From: Sthenelais limicola
Lineage: Eukaryota; Annelida; Polychaeta; Phyllodocida; Sigalionidae
Assembly (NCBI GenBank): GCA_942159475.1
Contig: OW804097.1
Span: 50,550,986-50,614,985 of the forward strand
DNA length: 64,000 nt
Direction of reading: 5' to 3'
Position 1 is the stretch's first letter, and each line of letters begins with the position of its first letter. The notes under the pieces are model-generated. The model had not been told where the DNA came from. It searched no databases and worked only from the letters and a program-made list of their open reading frames with translations. Positions 10,576 to 21,397 of the stretch are shown here, one piece after another. Position numbers and translations under genes: made by a program.

Positions 10576-13500
10576 ATGAGCGGGTGAGTTAAATACTATA
10601 CAATGTAATTCAGACTTTCTTAAAATAGCTACAGCTGTAATTGCAATTGTTGTGTATTGCAAGTTGCATAGAAAATTGAACAAATTCTGTTTTTTTAGAC
10701 TGTTAATACCTGACCAAGCCTTCTTTCTCCTAATGGTGGAGAATATACGAAAGATGGAGAAATGTGTATACGACTTTGGTCGTAAGGAGGGAATTAATTT
10801 AACTCCCTTAACTAAAAAGGTATGCATGTAAAACATAACATTCTATAATGCGAATGATCGATTGAAATATGTGCAGTCTTCACTATTAAAATTGGATTTA
10901 CTTGTTTAATTCCTATTCAATATAGAAGTCAATGCATTATGTTTAATTGTTTAGTTAAATCCTGGAGCAGTTTCTGATCTTGAAAGTGAGTGGGAAAAAA
11001 TGTATGGGGAAAGTGATACCCAATCACTTCTCAATGGATTGCCAAATATATCGGATGACGATATCACTACATCTTCGGATCTGGTAAATACCTAGATAAG
11101 GAAACACGTTTAGTGTTCATGCTCGTGCTACTAGTTCTTACGATTATAACTCTGTAAGCTGCCCATACGCATACAAAAGTGACTTATTATGTTTCTAGAT
11201 GCAAATTATGAAAAAATGTTTGCTCCACATAATTTGATTTGCATTGGTTATTATTAGCCAATGGGGCTGCATGGTCTTCGATCACCGGGCCTACTAATCC
11301 TATATAAACTCATTCATCCATTCACTAACCCTCATTCTTTCACTCGCTGCGCTCGGGGCAATACGTTGGCATACACAGCGCACACACCTACGCCGCTTCG
11401 CCACTACACCCCACCACCCTCTACCTGGGATACCTGTCACACCACGCGGTCCCTTGACACCTCAGTGTGACTAGGAGTCATACACACAAAAGCTATTGCC
11501 CGCAAAGGCCACCGGCAATTATTGTAAGTAGAAACCTTTACACAATCTTAGCCATGGCAGCTCGTGGGTCCACCCAGTCCGAGGGGGATGCAGTCGATAT
11601 TGAAACTGTTGATGTAAAGAAGTTAACTAATAAGGAACGACTAGCTAAGCTAGAAGACAATATAGAGACAATGGCTAAAGCAATGGCCGTTCTGGCAAAG
11701 CAGAATAACGATAAAAAGGAGAGCTCTGTTAACAATTCAAAAACTTCCTCTCCTATTCGACCTTCAGGCACTGTGAAACAAAACTTATTCGAGAACTATG
11801 AAATTAGCGACATTGTAGATAAAGACACTTCTCGCCAAAATCATTTTGATAACATGTCCTTCCTTAAGACCCAGGGAAATGCAAACCGGGCAGACGCTCT
11901 GCTACGTGCCCTACACCCTTCACTAGGCAAGACCACCGGTAAAGAAACATACGACCCTTACCTTCATAAAATCTCCCGCTACCCTATGCCTCGCCATTTT
12001 CTCCCAAATGATCTCCAAAAAGGGGTTAAAAAACGTGATAGCCACGATGACTTGACACTTCCAGAGTTTTTAATTGGTTTCACCAGAATGATTCGTAAGG
12101 AAAAGATTACAAACCCCACAGTAGTAGCTATGATTGGTCATTTGGGACAATTAGGGGAGGACCTTACTCGATTTGACTGGGAGCATATGCGTACATGGTC
12201 TAACACAATCTTGCACGATATCGGGCAGGAGAACTATGATTGGCGGGATTCCTCAAGGATCTCATCTGAGAGGACCAGGGCAAACGTTATAGCTTCTATG
12301 AACTCTTCGCATATAGACAAATCAAACGTCTGTCCCCAATTTAACAAAGGGAGGTGCCACAACACAAAATCTCACGGAAGTACGCACATACATGCATGTG
12401 CTTACTGCTGGCTGGCATATGGGGTGGAACACGACCACCCCATTACCGCATGTAATAAAAGGAAGGGCCAGGGCAACAACGGAGGCTCTCAGCCTCAAAG
12501 ACCCAGTCAAAATAACCAAAACGCTAAGAAGGGCCAAAACTACAAAAAGTCATCGGGTTCCAATGACAGATCATTTGCAAAAAACGAATAATCCCTTCCC
12601 CCCCAAACGTAAGTTTCACTATCGCAGACCACTGCCCCCCGCTCACAGCGGGGCAATCTAACACTCAACTCAGCGAAAGCTTCTCTCATATCACCTCCCC
12701 TCACGATAAACATATTGAAGACATAATGAAAATCCAGGTAGACGAGATTGTGACCAGACGATTTCAACCCTGCCCGGTATTGGGGGAGGAGGGGGTGTAT
12801 GAGGGCATCGACCCAGTAGCGGTCACCGGTGAAAAAACAATTAGTATAGATGATCCTAGTATAACCCAGCAAAGGAGGCTATACTGGCCAAAACTTACGG
12901 GGGAGGGAAGGGACCTTGAAACTCTCAAAATCTATGACACAGTCCGGGGTACAGGTAGGGCTAATATGTTGGAGGCAAAGGTAAAGGTAACTTCCCTTCT
13001 AAAGCCAGAAAACTGGGAGGCCATAGCCACGGGCCACCCAGACGACAGAATAGTGCTAGATGGGATTACATACGGATTCCCACTCCAATATACAGGCCCG
13101 GTCTTGGACCGACCTAACAAATCCGCCCACAGCTCCGGTAAACAATTCCCCGCAGCCATAGACAAATATCTTGAAACAGAAACAGTAAACAATGCAATGC
13201 TAGGCCCATTCGAAGACGGCCCATTCGAATGGTATAACGTCTCCCCTATCATGACAAGACCAAAATCAGACCCTAGTAAAAAACGCATAATCATAGATCT
13301 CTCATACCCGCCAGGAAACAATGTAAATGACTATGTCGCTAAAAACTCAATGTTTGGAAATATACATGACCACACTCTCCCTACTATCCCCGAGGCAGTG
13401 GATACCATTAGAGGCATGGGTTTCCAATGTACCCTGGCTACAATTGACATCCAGCGAGCATACAGGAATATTCCTACATGCCCGCTGGACTATCCGCTTC

Positions 13501-16475
13501 TTGCTATATCACACAGAGGCAAGATATACATTGATAAAGCAATGCCATTCGGCTCGCGTAACAGTTCGCTCTATATGCAAAAGATAGCAAACTTTGTAGT
13601 TCGGGCATTAAAACAAAAGGGCATACACGCGTATATGTTTCTTGATGATATGCTAATAATACACCAGTCAGAACAGGACCCCCACGCTCAATTTGCCCAG
13701 ACACTCTCACTATTTTGCAATTTGGGTCTCCCAATAGCATATGAAAAGATACAAGCCCCCTCCCCAAGAGTAACATACCTGGGAATAAACATCGACTTGT
13801 CAAAAAGGGAACTCTCAATCCCTCACAAGAAGGTACAGGAATTTCTCGCTCTCATCAGGTGGGCTATTCGCCAAGAAACACTAACTCTAGTCCAAATTCA
13901 ATCAATAGTGGGAAAAATAAATCACTTGGGAAAATGCGTTTCACCGGCACGTTTATTCATGTCTAGGATCCTTGAAACCCTTAGGCAAAATTACACCAAC
14001 CACACCGTCCCGGTCACAAAACCACTTGTGGCCGACTTGAAGTGGTTCATTCGCTTTCTGGTGACTTATAATTGCAAATCAATCATACACACCAGCCCAC
14101 CGGTCAAATCAATTGTGGCCGACTCCTGCCTCACAGGCGGGGGCGCCTCCGACATGACAAACTATTATGAATTGGTGTATCCACACAAGATTGCTGCGAG
14201 CTACCACATATCCATTCTCGAATGTTTAAATTGCTTAGTCGCTCTCAGAATGTTTGTGTCTGAGAAGGACAGGAATACTACAATTGAACTGTGCTGTGAC
14301 AATTCCGCAACGATTCACACACTGAGGGCGGGGTGGGCACGCGACCCCGTTCTGTGTGCAATAGCAAGGGCTGTGTGGTGGATACAGGCCAAATACAACT
14401 TGCATATTGTATACACTCACGTCCCTGGTGTTGAAATGATCTTAGCCGATGCTCTCTCTCGGGCACATACATCCCAAGAATACAGAGCCACAGCAGACAA
14501 ACTTATAACTAAGCATAAAATCAAAAAACTTACCCCTCCTGTCTATGTGACTAATTTCAAGCAATTTATTTAACAGATTCGGGACTCGACTCATATCTCA
14601 GGGCAGCTGAGAGCCGGATGACCCAAGCATATCGCCCGGGTACCATCAAGAACCACAGATACATCCTCAGACTCTACGTGGGCATGGCCACACAATTTCG
14701 TCAAAACTACCACAATCCATCGGTGCAACTGGTCGCGGCCTTCATCGAGCAGGCAGCTCGTTCGGCCCGCACCGCGATGGGTGTAGCATCACTTGTCTCA
14801 TCACTAAAGGCTATCTTACAAAGGCTTGACATTCCAACAGGGGCTTTTCAATCGCGCCAGGTCCAACTATTATTGAGATCTATATCTATAAACAAGAGGA
14901 CCCCGGCAGTCCAGAGGCCTCCTATCACACCTCAGGACCTTAGGCGCATTCTACAAGCGCTTCATTTCAACCCATACTACTACCAATACGCGGTTGCTTT
15001 CCTCCTGCTATTTACTACAAATATGCGCCAGTCAAATATAGCCCCAAGAACTCAGAGACAACTTGACACCACAAGACAGGTGACTACAGACGACCTGACT
15101 ATCAACAAGGAGTCTATAGTCATAAATATTAATGGTCAAAAGCCCAACAGACTGGTCGCCAACCAAGCCTCTTTGACCATTCCTCGGGCAGCCGACAAGC
15201 AGCTGTGTGTAGTCTACCATCTCTCAAGGTTATACAAGATATCCCCGCCCTCCCCAAACGCCCTCCTCCTCCGCTTTAGAGACAAAACTCCAATGACTAC
15301 GCAACACCTAGTCTCCATATGGAAAAAGGCGGTGGCTTCAGCTGGCATTGATCCCACCACCACGTTACACTCTCTAAGGAGGGGGGGCAGCCTTTACTTA
15401 CAAGAAAAAGGCGTGGATATCCCAGACATTGCAAAGCACGGTGGCTGGAAAAGTGGAGCCATCTTTCGTTATGCGAGAAACCCCTCCACTATCTCTACAC
15501 TCCAGGCACTAAAGTCCCTCTCATGAACTACAAGCCTTGCCTTTGGCTTAAAACTACACGTCTGCTTCAAACATCAATTGCCATTGTCAATCACGCTGCC
15601 ATGTTTATCGCTGATTACCTCTTAACTTAATCATCAATTTACAATTGTCTTATCACTTTTATCAATGATCAATCAAACAAATATATTGATCTCTTATCTT
15701 CTTATTATACATCAAAGTTTATTTATCATCCATGTATTTACCAACTCATTCATCATATTTAATAAATATTATAAATAAACTTTTATTCTCCAACCCGGTG
15801 TCCGTCTTAGTCCATGTGTCTATAAATGATCCTTAAAATCTTCAGAGCGACTTGATATGTCCTCCCAGAAAAGCTAGACGAAGAGCTTGCGTTGTGATAA
15901 GCTCCGATTCGTCTGAGATTTCGGACATTCCTACTCAAAAGGATGCTGACAAGAAGGTATAATTAAAACTGTTTACAGTTCACAGATTAACAATGTTTTT
16001 TCCATCTACTTGAAATGACTATTTCTTGCATGCGTTAGATTGTTTATATATTAGTTTACTGTCGGTTCGTTAGAAGTACACTTGAGAGAAATACCGCCTT
16101 AGATAAGCGATTTCAGTCAAGAAATATTAATGCCCTAATTATCATTGTTTACCCGATACAAGGTTTGGTAAATAAATATGCAGAACCTCTGCATATGCGT
16201 TTAGTGAAAAAAACTGATAATTACACTTGGTAATTGGTTCTTTTGAAAGTCTAAACATAGATAAAAACTTACAGTTTTTATTTTTAAAGAACTTCTGCAC
16301 TAAAATATTCGCAAAATGGGGCATAATGTGTATTTATTCGCAGCTAAGCGTTAATTTGATTGTGTTCGCAATTGAATATTTTACAGTTAATAAGTAACCA
16401 TGTTTAGTTTAAAAGTTTAGTTGTTTACTTGTGCATGCTATAACATTGTTATTGCAGATCAAACCTGCTAAGTGA
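10576..16475 (+). CDS. Compact five-exon gene (128 codons), unknown function, with a DIRS element in intron 3
   Basis: Exons are 10576-10583, 10699-10819, 10955-11083, 15846-15956 and 16458-16475. Junctions all obey GT-AG and phases match: exon 1 ends GG/GTGAGT, exon 2 starts after TTTTTAG, and later exons join in phase 0. The predicted protein starts MSG, has an acidic middle with LESEWEKMYGES and SDDD, a basic patch PPRKARRRACVV, then a serine-acid run SSDSSEIS resembling a SUMO-interaction or CK2 site. It ends IKPAK. No known family is recognised. It is probably nuclear from the basic patch. Intron 3 is 4762 bp because of a retrotransposon; the other introns are 115-500 bp. The consistent splice phases make chance unlikely. 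Confidence 0.7.
11553..12591 (+). CDS. Gag-like ORF1 of the DIRS-like element
   Basis: The frame is open from 11467, but the ATG at 11553 has a better context (GCCATGG) and begins MAARGSTQSEG. A short coiled-coil-like stretch rich in K, L and E (NKERLAKLEDNIETMAKAM) follows. The C-terminal region holds a Cys/His knuckle, CPQFNKGRC...HACAYC...H...C, of the type found in DIRS/Ngaro gag proteins. A tail rich in N, Q, S and K follows. It would package element RNA. The frame is intact. Confidence 0.75.
12726..14573 (+). CDS. RT-RNase H of the DIRS-like element
   Basis: The 615-residue protein shows SPIMTRPKSD, KRIIIDLSYP, motif A TIDIQRAYRN, motif B MPFGSRNSS and a catalytic FLDD box near 13638. 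The RNase H part has VADSCLTGGG, ILECLNC, CCDNSA and a HVPGVEMILADALSRAH block near 14420. It is uninterrupted and full length for a DIRS RT-RH. It starts 134 bases after gag and is followed after 44 bases by the recombinase, in a compact polycistronic layout. Confidence 0.9.
   Translation: MKIQVDEIVTRRFQPCPVLGEEGVYEGIDPVAVTGEKTISIDDPSITQQRRLYWPKLTGEGRDLETLKIYDTVRGTGRANMLEAKVKVTSLLKPENWEAIATGHPDDRIVLDGITYGFPLQYTGPVLDRPNKSAHSSGKQFPAAIDKYLETETVNNAMLGPFEDGPFEWYNVSPIMTRPKSDPSKKRIIIDLSYPPGNNVNDYVAKNSMFGNIHDHTLPTIPEAVDTIRGMGFQCTLATIDIQRAYRNIPTCPLDYPLLAISHRGKIYIDKAMPFGSRNSSLYMQKIANFVVRALKQKGIHAYMFLDDMLIIHQSEQDPHAQFAQTLSLFCNLGLPIAYEKIQAPSPRVTYLGINIDLSKRELSIPHKKVQEFLALIRWAIRQETLTLVQIQSIVGKINHLGKCVSPARLFMSRILETLRQNYTNHTVPVTKPLVADLKWFIRFLVTYNCKSIIHTSPPVKSIVADSCLTGGGASDMTNYYELVYPHKIAASYHISILECLNCLVALRMFVSEKDRNTTIELCCDNSATIHTLRAGWARDPVLCAIARAVWWIQAKYNLHIVYTHVPGVEMILADALSRAHTSQEYRATADKLITKHKIKKLTPPVYVTNFKQFI
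14618..15526 (+). CDS. Tyrosine recombinase of the DIRS-like element
   Basis: The 302-residue protein carries the arginine in FTTNMRQSNIAP, the HSLRR box near 15370 and the tyrosine in IFRYARNP near 15470. The HGGWKSGAIFRY context is typical of DIRS recombinases. No stop or frameshift is present, so all three element proteins could still be made. It would mediate integration of the circular cDNA. Confidence 0.88.
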   Translation: MTQAYRPGTIKNHRYILRLYVGMATQFRQNYHNPSVQLVAAFIEQAARSARTAMGVASLVSSLKAILQRLDIPTGAFQSRQVQLLLRSISINKRTPAVQRPPITPQDLRRILQALHFNPYYYQYAVAFLLLFTTNMRQSNIAPRTQRQLDTTRQVTTDDLTINKESIVININGQKPNRLVANQASLTIPRAADKQLCVVYHLSRLYKISPPSPNALLLRFRDKTPMTTQHLVSIWKKAVASAGIDPTTTLHSLRRGGSLYLQEKGVDIPDIAKHGGWKSGAIFRYARNPSTISTLQALKSLS

Positions 16476-16828
16476 GAAATGGTGCATGCTTGAGAGAATA
16501 TTGGGATGAAATCTGTTTAGCTGTAAATCTTGCGTAATTGAAAGAAAAAGAGTGGGAAATGTAATTTCTCGAATCTGTTTTATTCACATATGTAGATTTG
16601 CATCAACTTTTCATAATGGAACATAACAAACTTGCATCTTAAAATCAGGATTTTAGTGCTCAGTTTCTATGGTTAAAAGTTTCTATAATGGTGCATAATA
16701 AACTTGCATTTTAAAACCTGCACGTTTCATGTGAAGCATATAATTATAAACAACTTAAAGTTTTCATATGAATTATGTAAACAATATGCATACTGAAAAT
16801 TGTTTTCATACCACCTAATGATGAACAG

Positions 16829-17758
16829 GTGACTCATGGAGTAATAAATGGGAAAGCACCCCCTACAAATAAATTTAAATTAGAGACGATACGTAAGGGA
16901 CACGTTGAGGCAGCCCTTTGGCAGATTGGAAACTATAAAGCATCGGGCATTGATCTTATGCCGACACGAATCTTAAAACCATGTATGATGGCACTTAGTG
17001 ATCAGTTCGCCTATTTGTATAATTTATCTATCGAATCAGAGGAGATACCAGCGGATTTCAAAGAAGCAAACGTGACCCCTTTATTTAAAGATGGGGATAA
17101 GAAGTTACCGGGCAATTACAGACCCATTTCATGTATTAAGTTACCGGCTAAAATTTTAGAGTCTTGCATTCAAAATCAGTTATCGCATTATTTTGAATCA
17201 AATGAATTAATAGTGGACAACCAATTCGGTTTCAGAAAGGGCAAATCTATTGTCGATGCTCATGATAAATTATTGGGGAAAATTTATAATAATTTAAACA
17301 ATAAAAAAGCAACAGATTTGATATTTTTAGATTTTAAAAAAGCTTTAGACACGGTGAATCATAAATTATTACTAGAAAAACTTCAAAATTATGGGATTGA
17401 GGGCAAATCTTTCAGGTGGTTTAGGAACTATCTTTCTGGAAGATATCAAAGAGTCATGTTAAATGGTAATTTCTCCTCTCTGAAACCGGTGACGTGTGGG
17501 GTACCCCAAGGAACATCCTTGGGACCCCTAATGTTCAGCATTTATATTAACGATTTATGTGATGTAGTACGTGATTGTGAAGTCCAATTGTTTGCGGACG
17601 ACACTGTTATTTTTAAAGATAGGCCGCTAGGTTCTCCAAAGATCGATATTCTTCAAGGGGATTTGAACAGGATTGTGGGCTGGTGTGCCCGGAACAAAAT
17701 ATCTTTAAATACGAATAAATGTAAGACGTTAACCGTAAGGGCCAAACAAGACCCAAAT
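16829..17758 (+). CDS. LINE reverse transcriptase, N-terminal part
   Basis: Non-LTR RT blocks are clear: NYRPISCIKLPAKILE, NQFGFRKGKS, motif A LIFLDFKKALDTVNH (the usual F-A-F is here altered to K-A-L), GVPQGTSLGPLMFSIYINDL, and LFADDT as the catalytic FADD box. The VPQGS-type block places it with CR1, L2 or jockey-like LINEs. The frame leaves the LINE at 17758 where Ngaro sequence begins. No internal stop is seen before that. Confidence 0.85.
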
Positions 17759-17940
17759 GACTGACATTATGTAGTAATGTGGTTATTGGTTGAGACCACT
17801 AGGGCATGGTTGAGGTGGGTCTGGTTCTCGTTTCCACCTGACCCCCTCCCCCTTCAGAGGCCAGGTCAGACCACCACTTCTGCCTGGGCCTCCACTGGAC
17901 TAACACCTCTCAACTCCACTTTTCAACTGCAAAAATTCTT
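17759..17940 (+). repeat. A1 split direct repeat of the nested Ngaro
   Basis: This 182-bp leader begins GACTGACATTATGTAGTAAT and is repeated almost perfectly at 23749-23930 (A2); the one clear difference is GAGGTGGG versus GAGGCGGG. It precedes gag and probably contains the promoter. Confidence 0.9.
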
Positions 17941-17989
17941 CAAAAATTCTTCAAAAATTCTTTGGACTATTGGACTGTGACTTGCTACT

Positions 17990-19204
17990 ATGGCGGTTCT
18001 CAAGAATTGGGGGTCTATGTGTCTGTATTTGGCGGCCGCTAAGGCCAAATGTGTGGAGTTGAAGGCTGATATTTCGGAGTACAAATTGCATTTACCAGCG
18101 CCTCCTGACCCTTTGGATTCAGACGTTATTGCCGCCGGTGATGCGGACGAGAATGATTTAGACGTCAGTGCTAGTGCCGATTCTGATACCAAGCCCACGC
18201 ATGAGTTTTTAACACTTCAGGGGAAGTTTGCTAAGCAGCAAGCTTCGATTGATACTTTATCTACCAAGTTTGATACTTTACTAACCTTGCTGGACCGTCG
18301 AGCGACCGGTCCAACGGGTCCTCACGTCAGTCTAGCCACTCCCGTGGTTACATCATCCGTGCCGGTGTCTGCGCCTGTGAAAGTGCCTGCGCCTGTTGTT
18401 GCTGGGACGGCCCCTGTGTCTTCGGTAGTGACTCCGGTAGTGACTCCCGCTGTGACTCCCGCTCCCGGCGCTGTCACACCTCCTACTAGCTATGTACAGG
18501 TAGTTGGTCATGGACTCCCTCCCTGGACTCCGCTTACTCCGGCTGTAGCTGGGTCTTCTGCTGATGTTTTGGGCGCCCCCCTGACTGGAGCTCTGGATCG
18601 ATTGACCTTCGCCATAGACCCATCTGTGATACGTCGGGAGAAAGGTATGTCCTTGCGTCCCGAGTTCTATGTACAACATATTGACCAGGGTATTCCGATT
18701 AAGAACTTGGATCACTCAAAGCTAACCTATAGTGAACTTGTATACGGTATGACCAAAATCATGAGCCATCTAATGTCTTCTGGGGGTGATTTTGCTGGAT
18801 ATATCAACCACTTGCAATTTGTCACAAGGCATGCTAGTCGCGGATTGTTCTCGGATGAAGCCTACATCAAGTATGATCGAATGGTGGTTGATGCCGTGAT
18901 AGACGGTGACATACCTGGGTTTCTTCCTGGTTATACGGTAGCTGCATCCTTCGCCTTCCAGCGTGCTTATGATAGATCGGAGAAGGCAGGCCCGGCCAGC
19001 AAAGGATCTACTTCTACTCAGAATCAGCGTAAACGCACCAAGTCGTCTGGGAATTATCCTAAAGGATTCCCTGCTGACATATGCTGGGAGTTCAATTACA
19101 AAACCTGTGATGGCAATTGTACCCGCGATCATGTGTGTCGAGTGTGTTGTGGTAAACACAAGTCAACGGTGTGCCCCGAGAAGAAGACGGGGAATCCCCA
19201 GTGA
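17990..19204 (+). CDS. Gag-like ORF of the nested Ngaro
   Basis: The 404-residue protein starts MAVLKNWGSMCLYLAAAKAK. A helical region (AKQQASIDTLSTKFDTLLTLL) is followed by a long Pro/Val/Thr-rich linker, a folded middle, and a C-terminal Cys/His knuckle, CWEFNYKTCDGNCTRDHVCRVCCGKHKSTVC. This knuckle layout matches the other DIRS/Ngaro gag proteins in the window. No stop codons interrupt it. The ATG is the first in frame after A1. Confidence 0.8.
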   Translation: MAVLKNWGSMCLYLAAAKAKCVELKADISEYKLHLPAPPDPLDSDVIAAGDADENDLDVSASADSDTKPTHEFLTLQGKFAKQQASIDTLSTKFDTLLTLLDRRATGPTGPHVSLATPVVTSSVPVSAPVKVPAPVVAGTAPVSSVVTPVVTPAVTPAPGAVTPPTSYVQVVGHGLPPWTPLTPAVAGSSADVLGAPLTGALDRLTFAIDPSVIRREKGMSLRPEFYVQHIDQGIPIKNLDHSKLTYSELVYGMTKIMSHLMSSGGDFAGYINHLQFVTRHASRGLFSDEAYIKYDRMVVDAVIDGDIPGFLPGYTVAASFAFQRAYDRSEKAGPASKGSTSTQNQRKRTKSSGNYPKGFPADICWEFNYKTCDGNCTRDHVCRVCCGKHKSTVCPEKKTGNPQ

Positions 19205-19270
19205 CGTCAGGACTCCTCCTCAACTCTCGCGCCCCGTGAGAGTTGGGACCAAGATGGCGAATGTCAACAA

Positions 19271-21397
19271 GTGGATGTTGTTTCTTCTGGCGTAGAACTG
19301 ACTATTTGTGATGATTTCGCGGCTGATAATGAATTTACACCGGTATGTGCGTCTGAGACTCATTGCAACCTTAGTTTTGTTACTTGTGCTGATTGTTCTT
19401 GTGAGTTTGAGAGTTACCATTCTGGTTATGTTGGTGAATTTCCATGTTTACCGTATGTTCATATTACCGCTACCACTGATATTGTTGACATTGACTGTAT
19501 GTCGGTTGATTATGACCGCTTTGATTGTTGTGATGTTTTGGTTGGGCCTGATGTGCCCGTCACCTGTGACGTCGCTGATTATTTTGCATCTTTTGTTAGG
19601 CCTAATGTGCCTGTCGTGTGTGACGCCTTTGAATTTATGACCGATTTTGTTGGTATCCCTATTGTTGGTATTGATTCTTGTGTTAGGCCTGACGTGCCGG
19701 TCGTGTGTGACACTACTGAATTCATTGTCGTTGATGTGTGGCCTGAGGTGCCTGTCGGGTGTGACGCCCCCCTTGCTACCTTACCTAGTTGTGGGCCTAA
19801 TGTGCCTGTCTCATGTGACCCCAGTACATTGAATGGTTCCCCTTGTTTGGATCCTGGTGATGTTTTCCCTGTGTTTGATGGAGTTGCTGATATTTTGTTG
19901 TCGGCGCCTGAGTTTGTGTCTCCATATGCCCCACTTAGTGCAGTGGTTGGATTGTCTGATGTAGACGTAAGAGGAGTGCCTCATATAGTTGCTGGTGTTC
20001 GTTCCCAGTTGTGTTTGGAAGCGTGGCTATATGAAGCGGCCTTTGAGGAAGATATTGAATTAGCCTACTACGTTACCAGTGGTGTCAGAGATGGGTTTAA
20101 GATAGTAGATGATTATGCTTGTGTACCGAGTTACTTGTGCAGGAATTACAAGTCAGCCTTGCTGCCTGATAGCTACGCCTTTATCACAGACCTGTTCACC
20201 AATGAATTATCTGATGGGAAGTTTGTTGTTACCCAGGAGCGTCCACACTGTGTCCATGCTATTGGAGCCATACCAAAGGGTAATGGTGCGTTCAGGCCGA
20301 TTACTGACTGTCGCCGGCCGCTGTTTACTTCCATCAACAACTATATGGAGTCTACGGCCCTGCCCTTCAAGTATAATACGGTGGATCATGTTACTTCCCT
20401 GCTGAAGTCTGGGTGCTATGTTGCCAATGTAGACATTGCGGCGGCATATAGGAGTGTGCCCGTCCATTATGACCAGTGGAAGTATCAGGGGCTTGAGTGG
20501 GTGTTCGGTGGGGAACATTTCTACCTGCTGGACACTCACTTGTGCTTTGGTCTTCGGTCAGCTCCATTTATCTTCACCCAGCTAAGTAACTTTGTCATGC
20601 GGTGCTTGTATCGTCGTGGCCTGACTCAGGTGGTGAACTACCTGGACGATTTCTTCATAGTGGGAGACACCTTTGATTCATGCCAGTGCCATCAGCTTCT
20701 CCTTATTAGATTGCTTCGTAGGCTGGGGTGTTACGTCTCATGGCGTAAGTGCTGTGCCCCTGCATTAATTGGTACTTACCTCGGCATTGAGTTTGACTCC
20801 ACCTCCATGTCCATGTTATTACCCAAGCCTAAGTTACTTAATTTGCTGCAGGAGCTTAGGTTCTTCCAGGACAAGCATAGGGCTACAGTCAGACAGATGC
20901 GCCGCCTCTCTGGCTTACTTAACCATGCGAGTAAAGTCGTTGTAGGAGGTCGCACTTTCTCCAGGCGAGTCATGAATATTCTTCGTGGATTATCTCCTAC
21001 TACCAAGCGTGTCTCCCTTGACAAGAACTTTACACTTGACATAGCTTGGTGGCTTGACTTTGCGGAACAATTCAATGGTAGATCCTTGATTGTTCCTCGT
21101 GGATTGGGTCATGATATTCTGATTGCAACTGACTCATCCTTCAGTGGATATGGGGTATTGATGCAGTCCATGGATTGGCTAGCCGGGTACTTCAACGTGG
21201 ATTTGAAGCCTCTCGGTACTACTGACCTCGTGCAAGTCCACAACCACTGGGTCAATTTTGATCTTGCTACTTTCCCCGCCTCTGATGTCAACATTAACCT
21301 GCTTGAATTAGTTCCAGTATGGTTGGCTGTGCGTAGATGCCTGCCCTCTGTCCGAGCTTCTCGTCTAGTATGCCTTACTGACAACACGCAAGTGGTG
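19271..21397 (+). CDS. RT-RNase H of the nested Ngaro (cut in the RNase H domain by a foldback element)
   Basis: An N-terminal region of about 230 residues holds five repeats of a PxVPVxCD peptide. RT motifs follow: AIPKGNGAFRPITDCRRP, motif A VANVDIAAAYRSVP, motif B CFGLRSAPFIF, and NYLDDFF near 20640. RNase H begins with IATDSSFSGYG and NINLLELVPVW and reaches CLTDNTQVV at 21397, where the foldback enters. The rest of RNase H (GMINKGTS... and a HISGVSNTVPDLLSR block) lies at 22489-22707 and rejoins in frame after removing the insertion and one GTG. The RT is otherwise intact. Confidence 0.88.
19540..19830 (+). repeat. Five diverged PxVPVxCD peptide repeats in the pol N-terminus
   Basis: Copies such as GPDVPVTCD, RPNVPVVCD, RPDVPVVCD, WPEVPVGCD and GPNVPVSCD are spaced unevenly, about 20-40 residues apart. 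At the DNA level GTGCC(T/C)GTC...TGTGAC recurs. The region lies before the RT domain. It could be a protease-like or structural linker, but no function is recognised. Confidence 0.6.

Larger units (their letters stand above)
11255..15800 (+). mobile_element. DIRS-like tyrosine-recombinase retrotransposon in an intron
   Basis: A gag-like frame, RT-RNase H and tyrosine recombinase follow each other on the plus strand. Ends are approximate: the sequence becomes GC-richer near 11255, and an AATAAA-containing AT-rich tail lies at 15755-15785. Unlike the Ngaro copies elsewhere in the window I find no second copy of the leader downstream, so the A2 and B2 parts appear to be absent. Recombination between B1 and B2 would leave exactly such an A1-genes-B1 remnant. 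Its RT is closest in wording to that at 70-1953. Confidence 0.75.

Noticed and set aside
18353..19159. Minus-strand frames opposite the nested Ngaro gag
   Set aside because: They mirror a Pro/Thr-rich sense coding region. The Ser/Arg-rich antisense text follows from its base composition.
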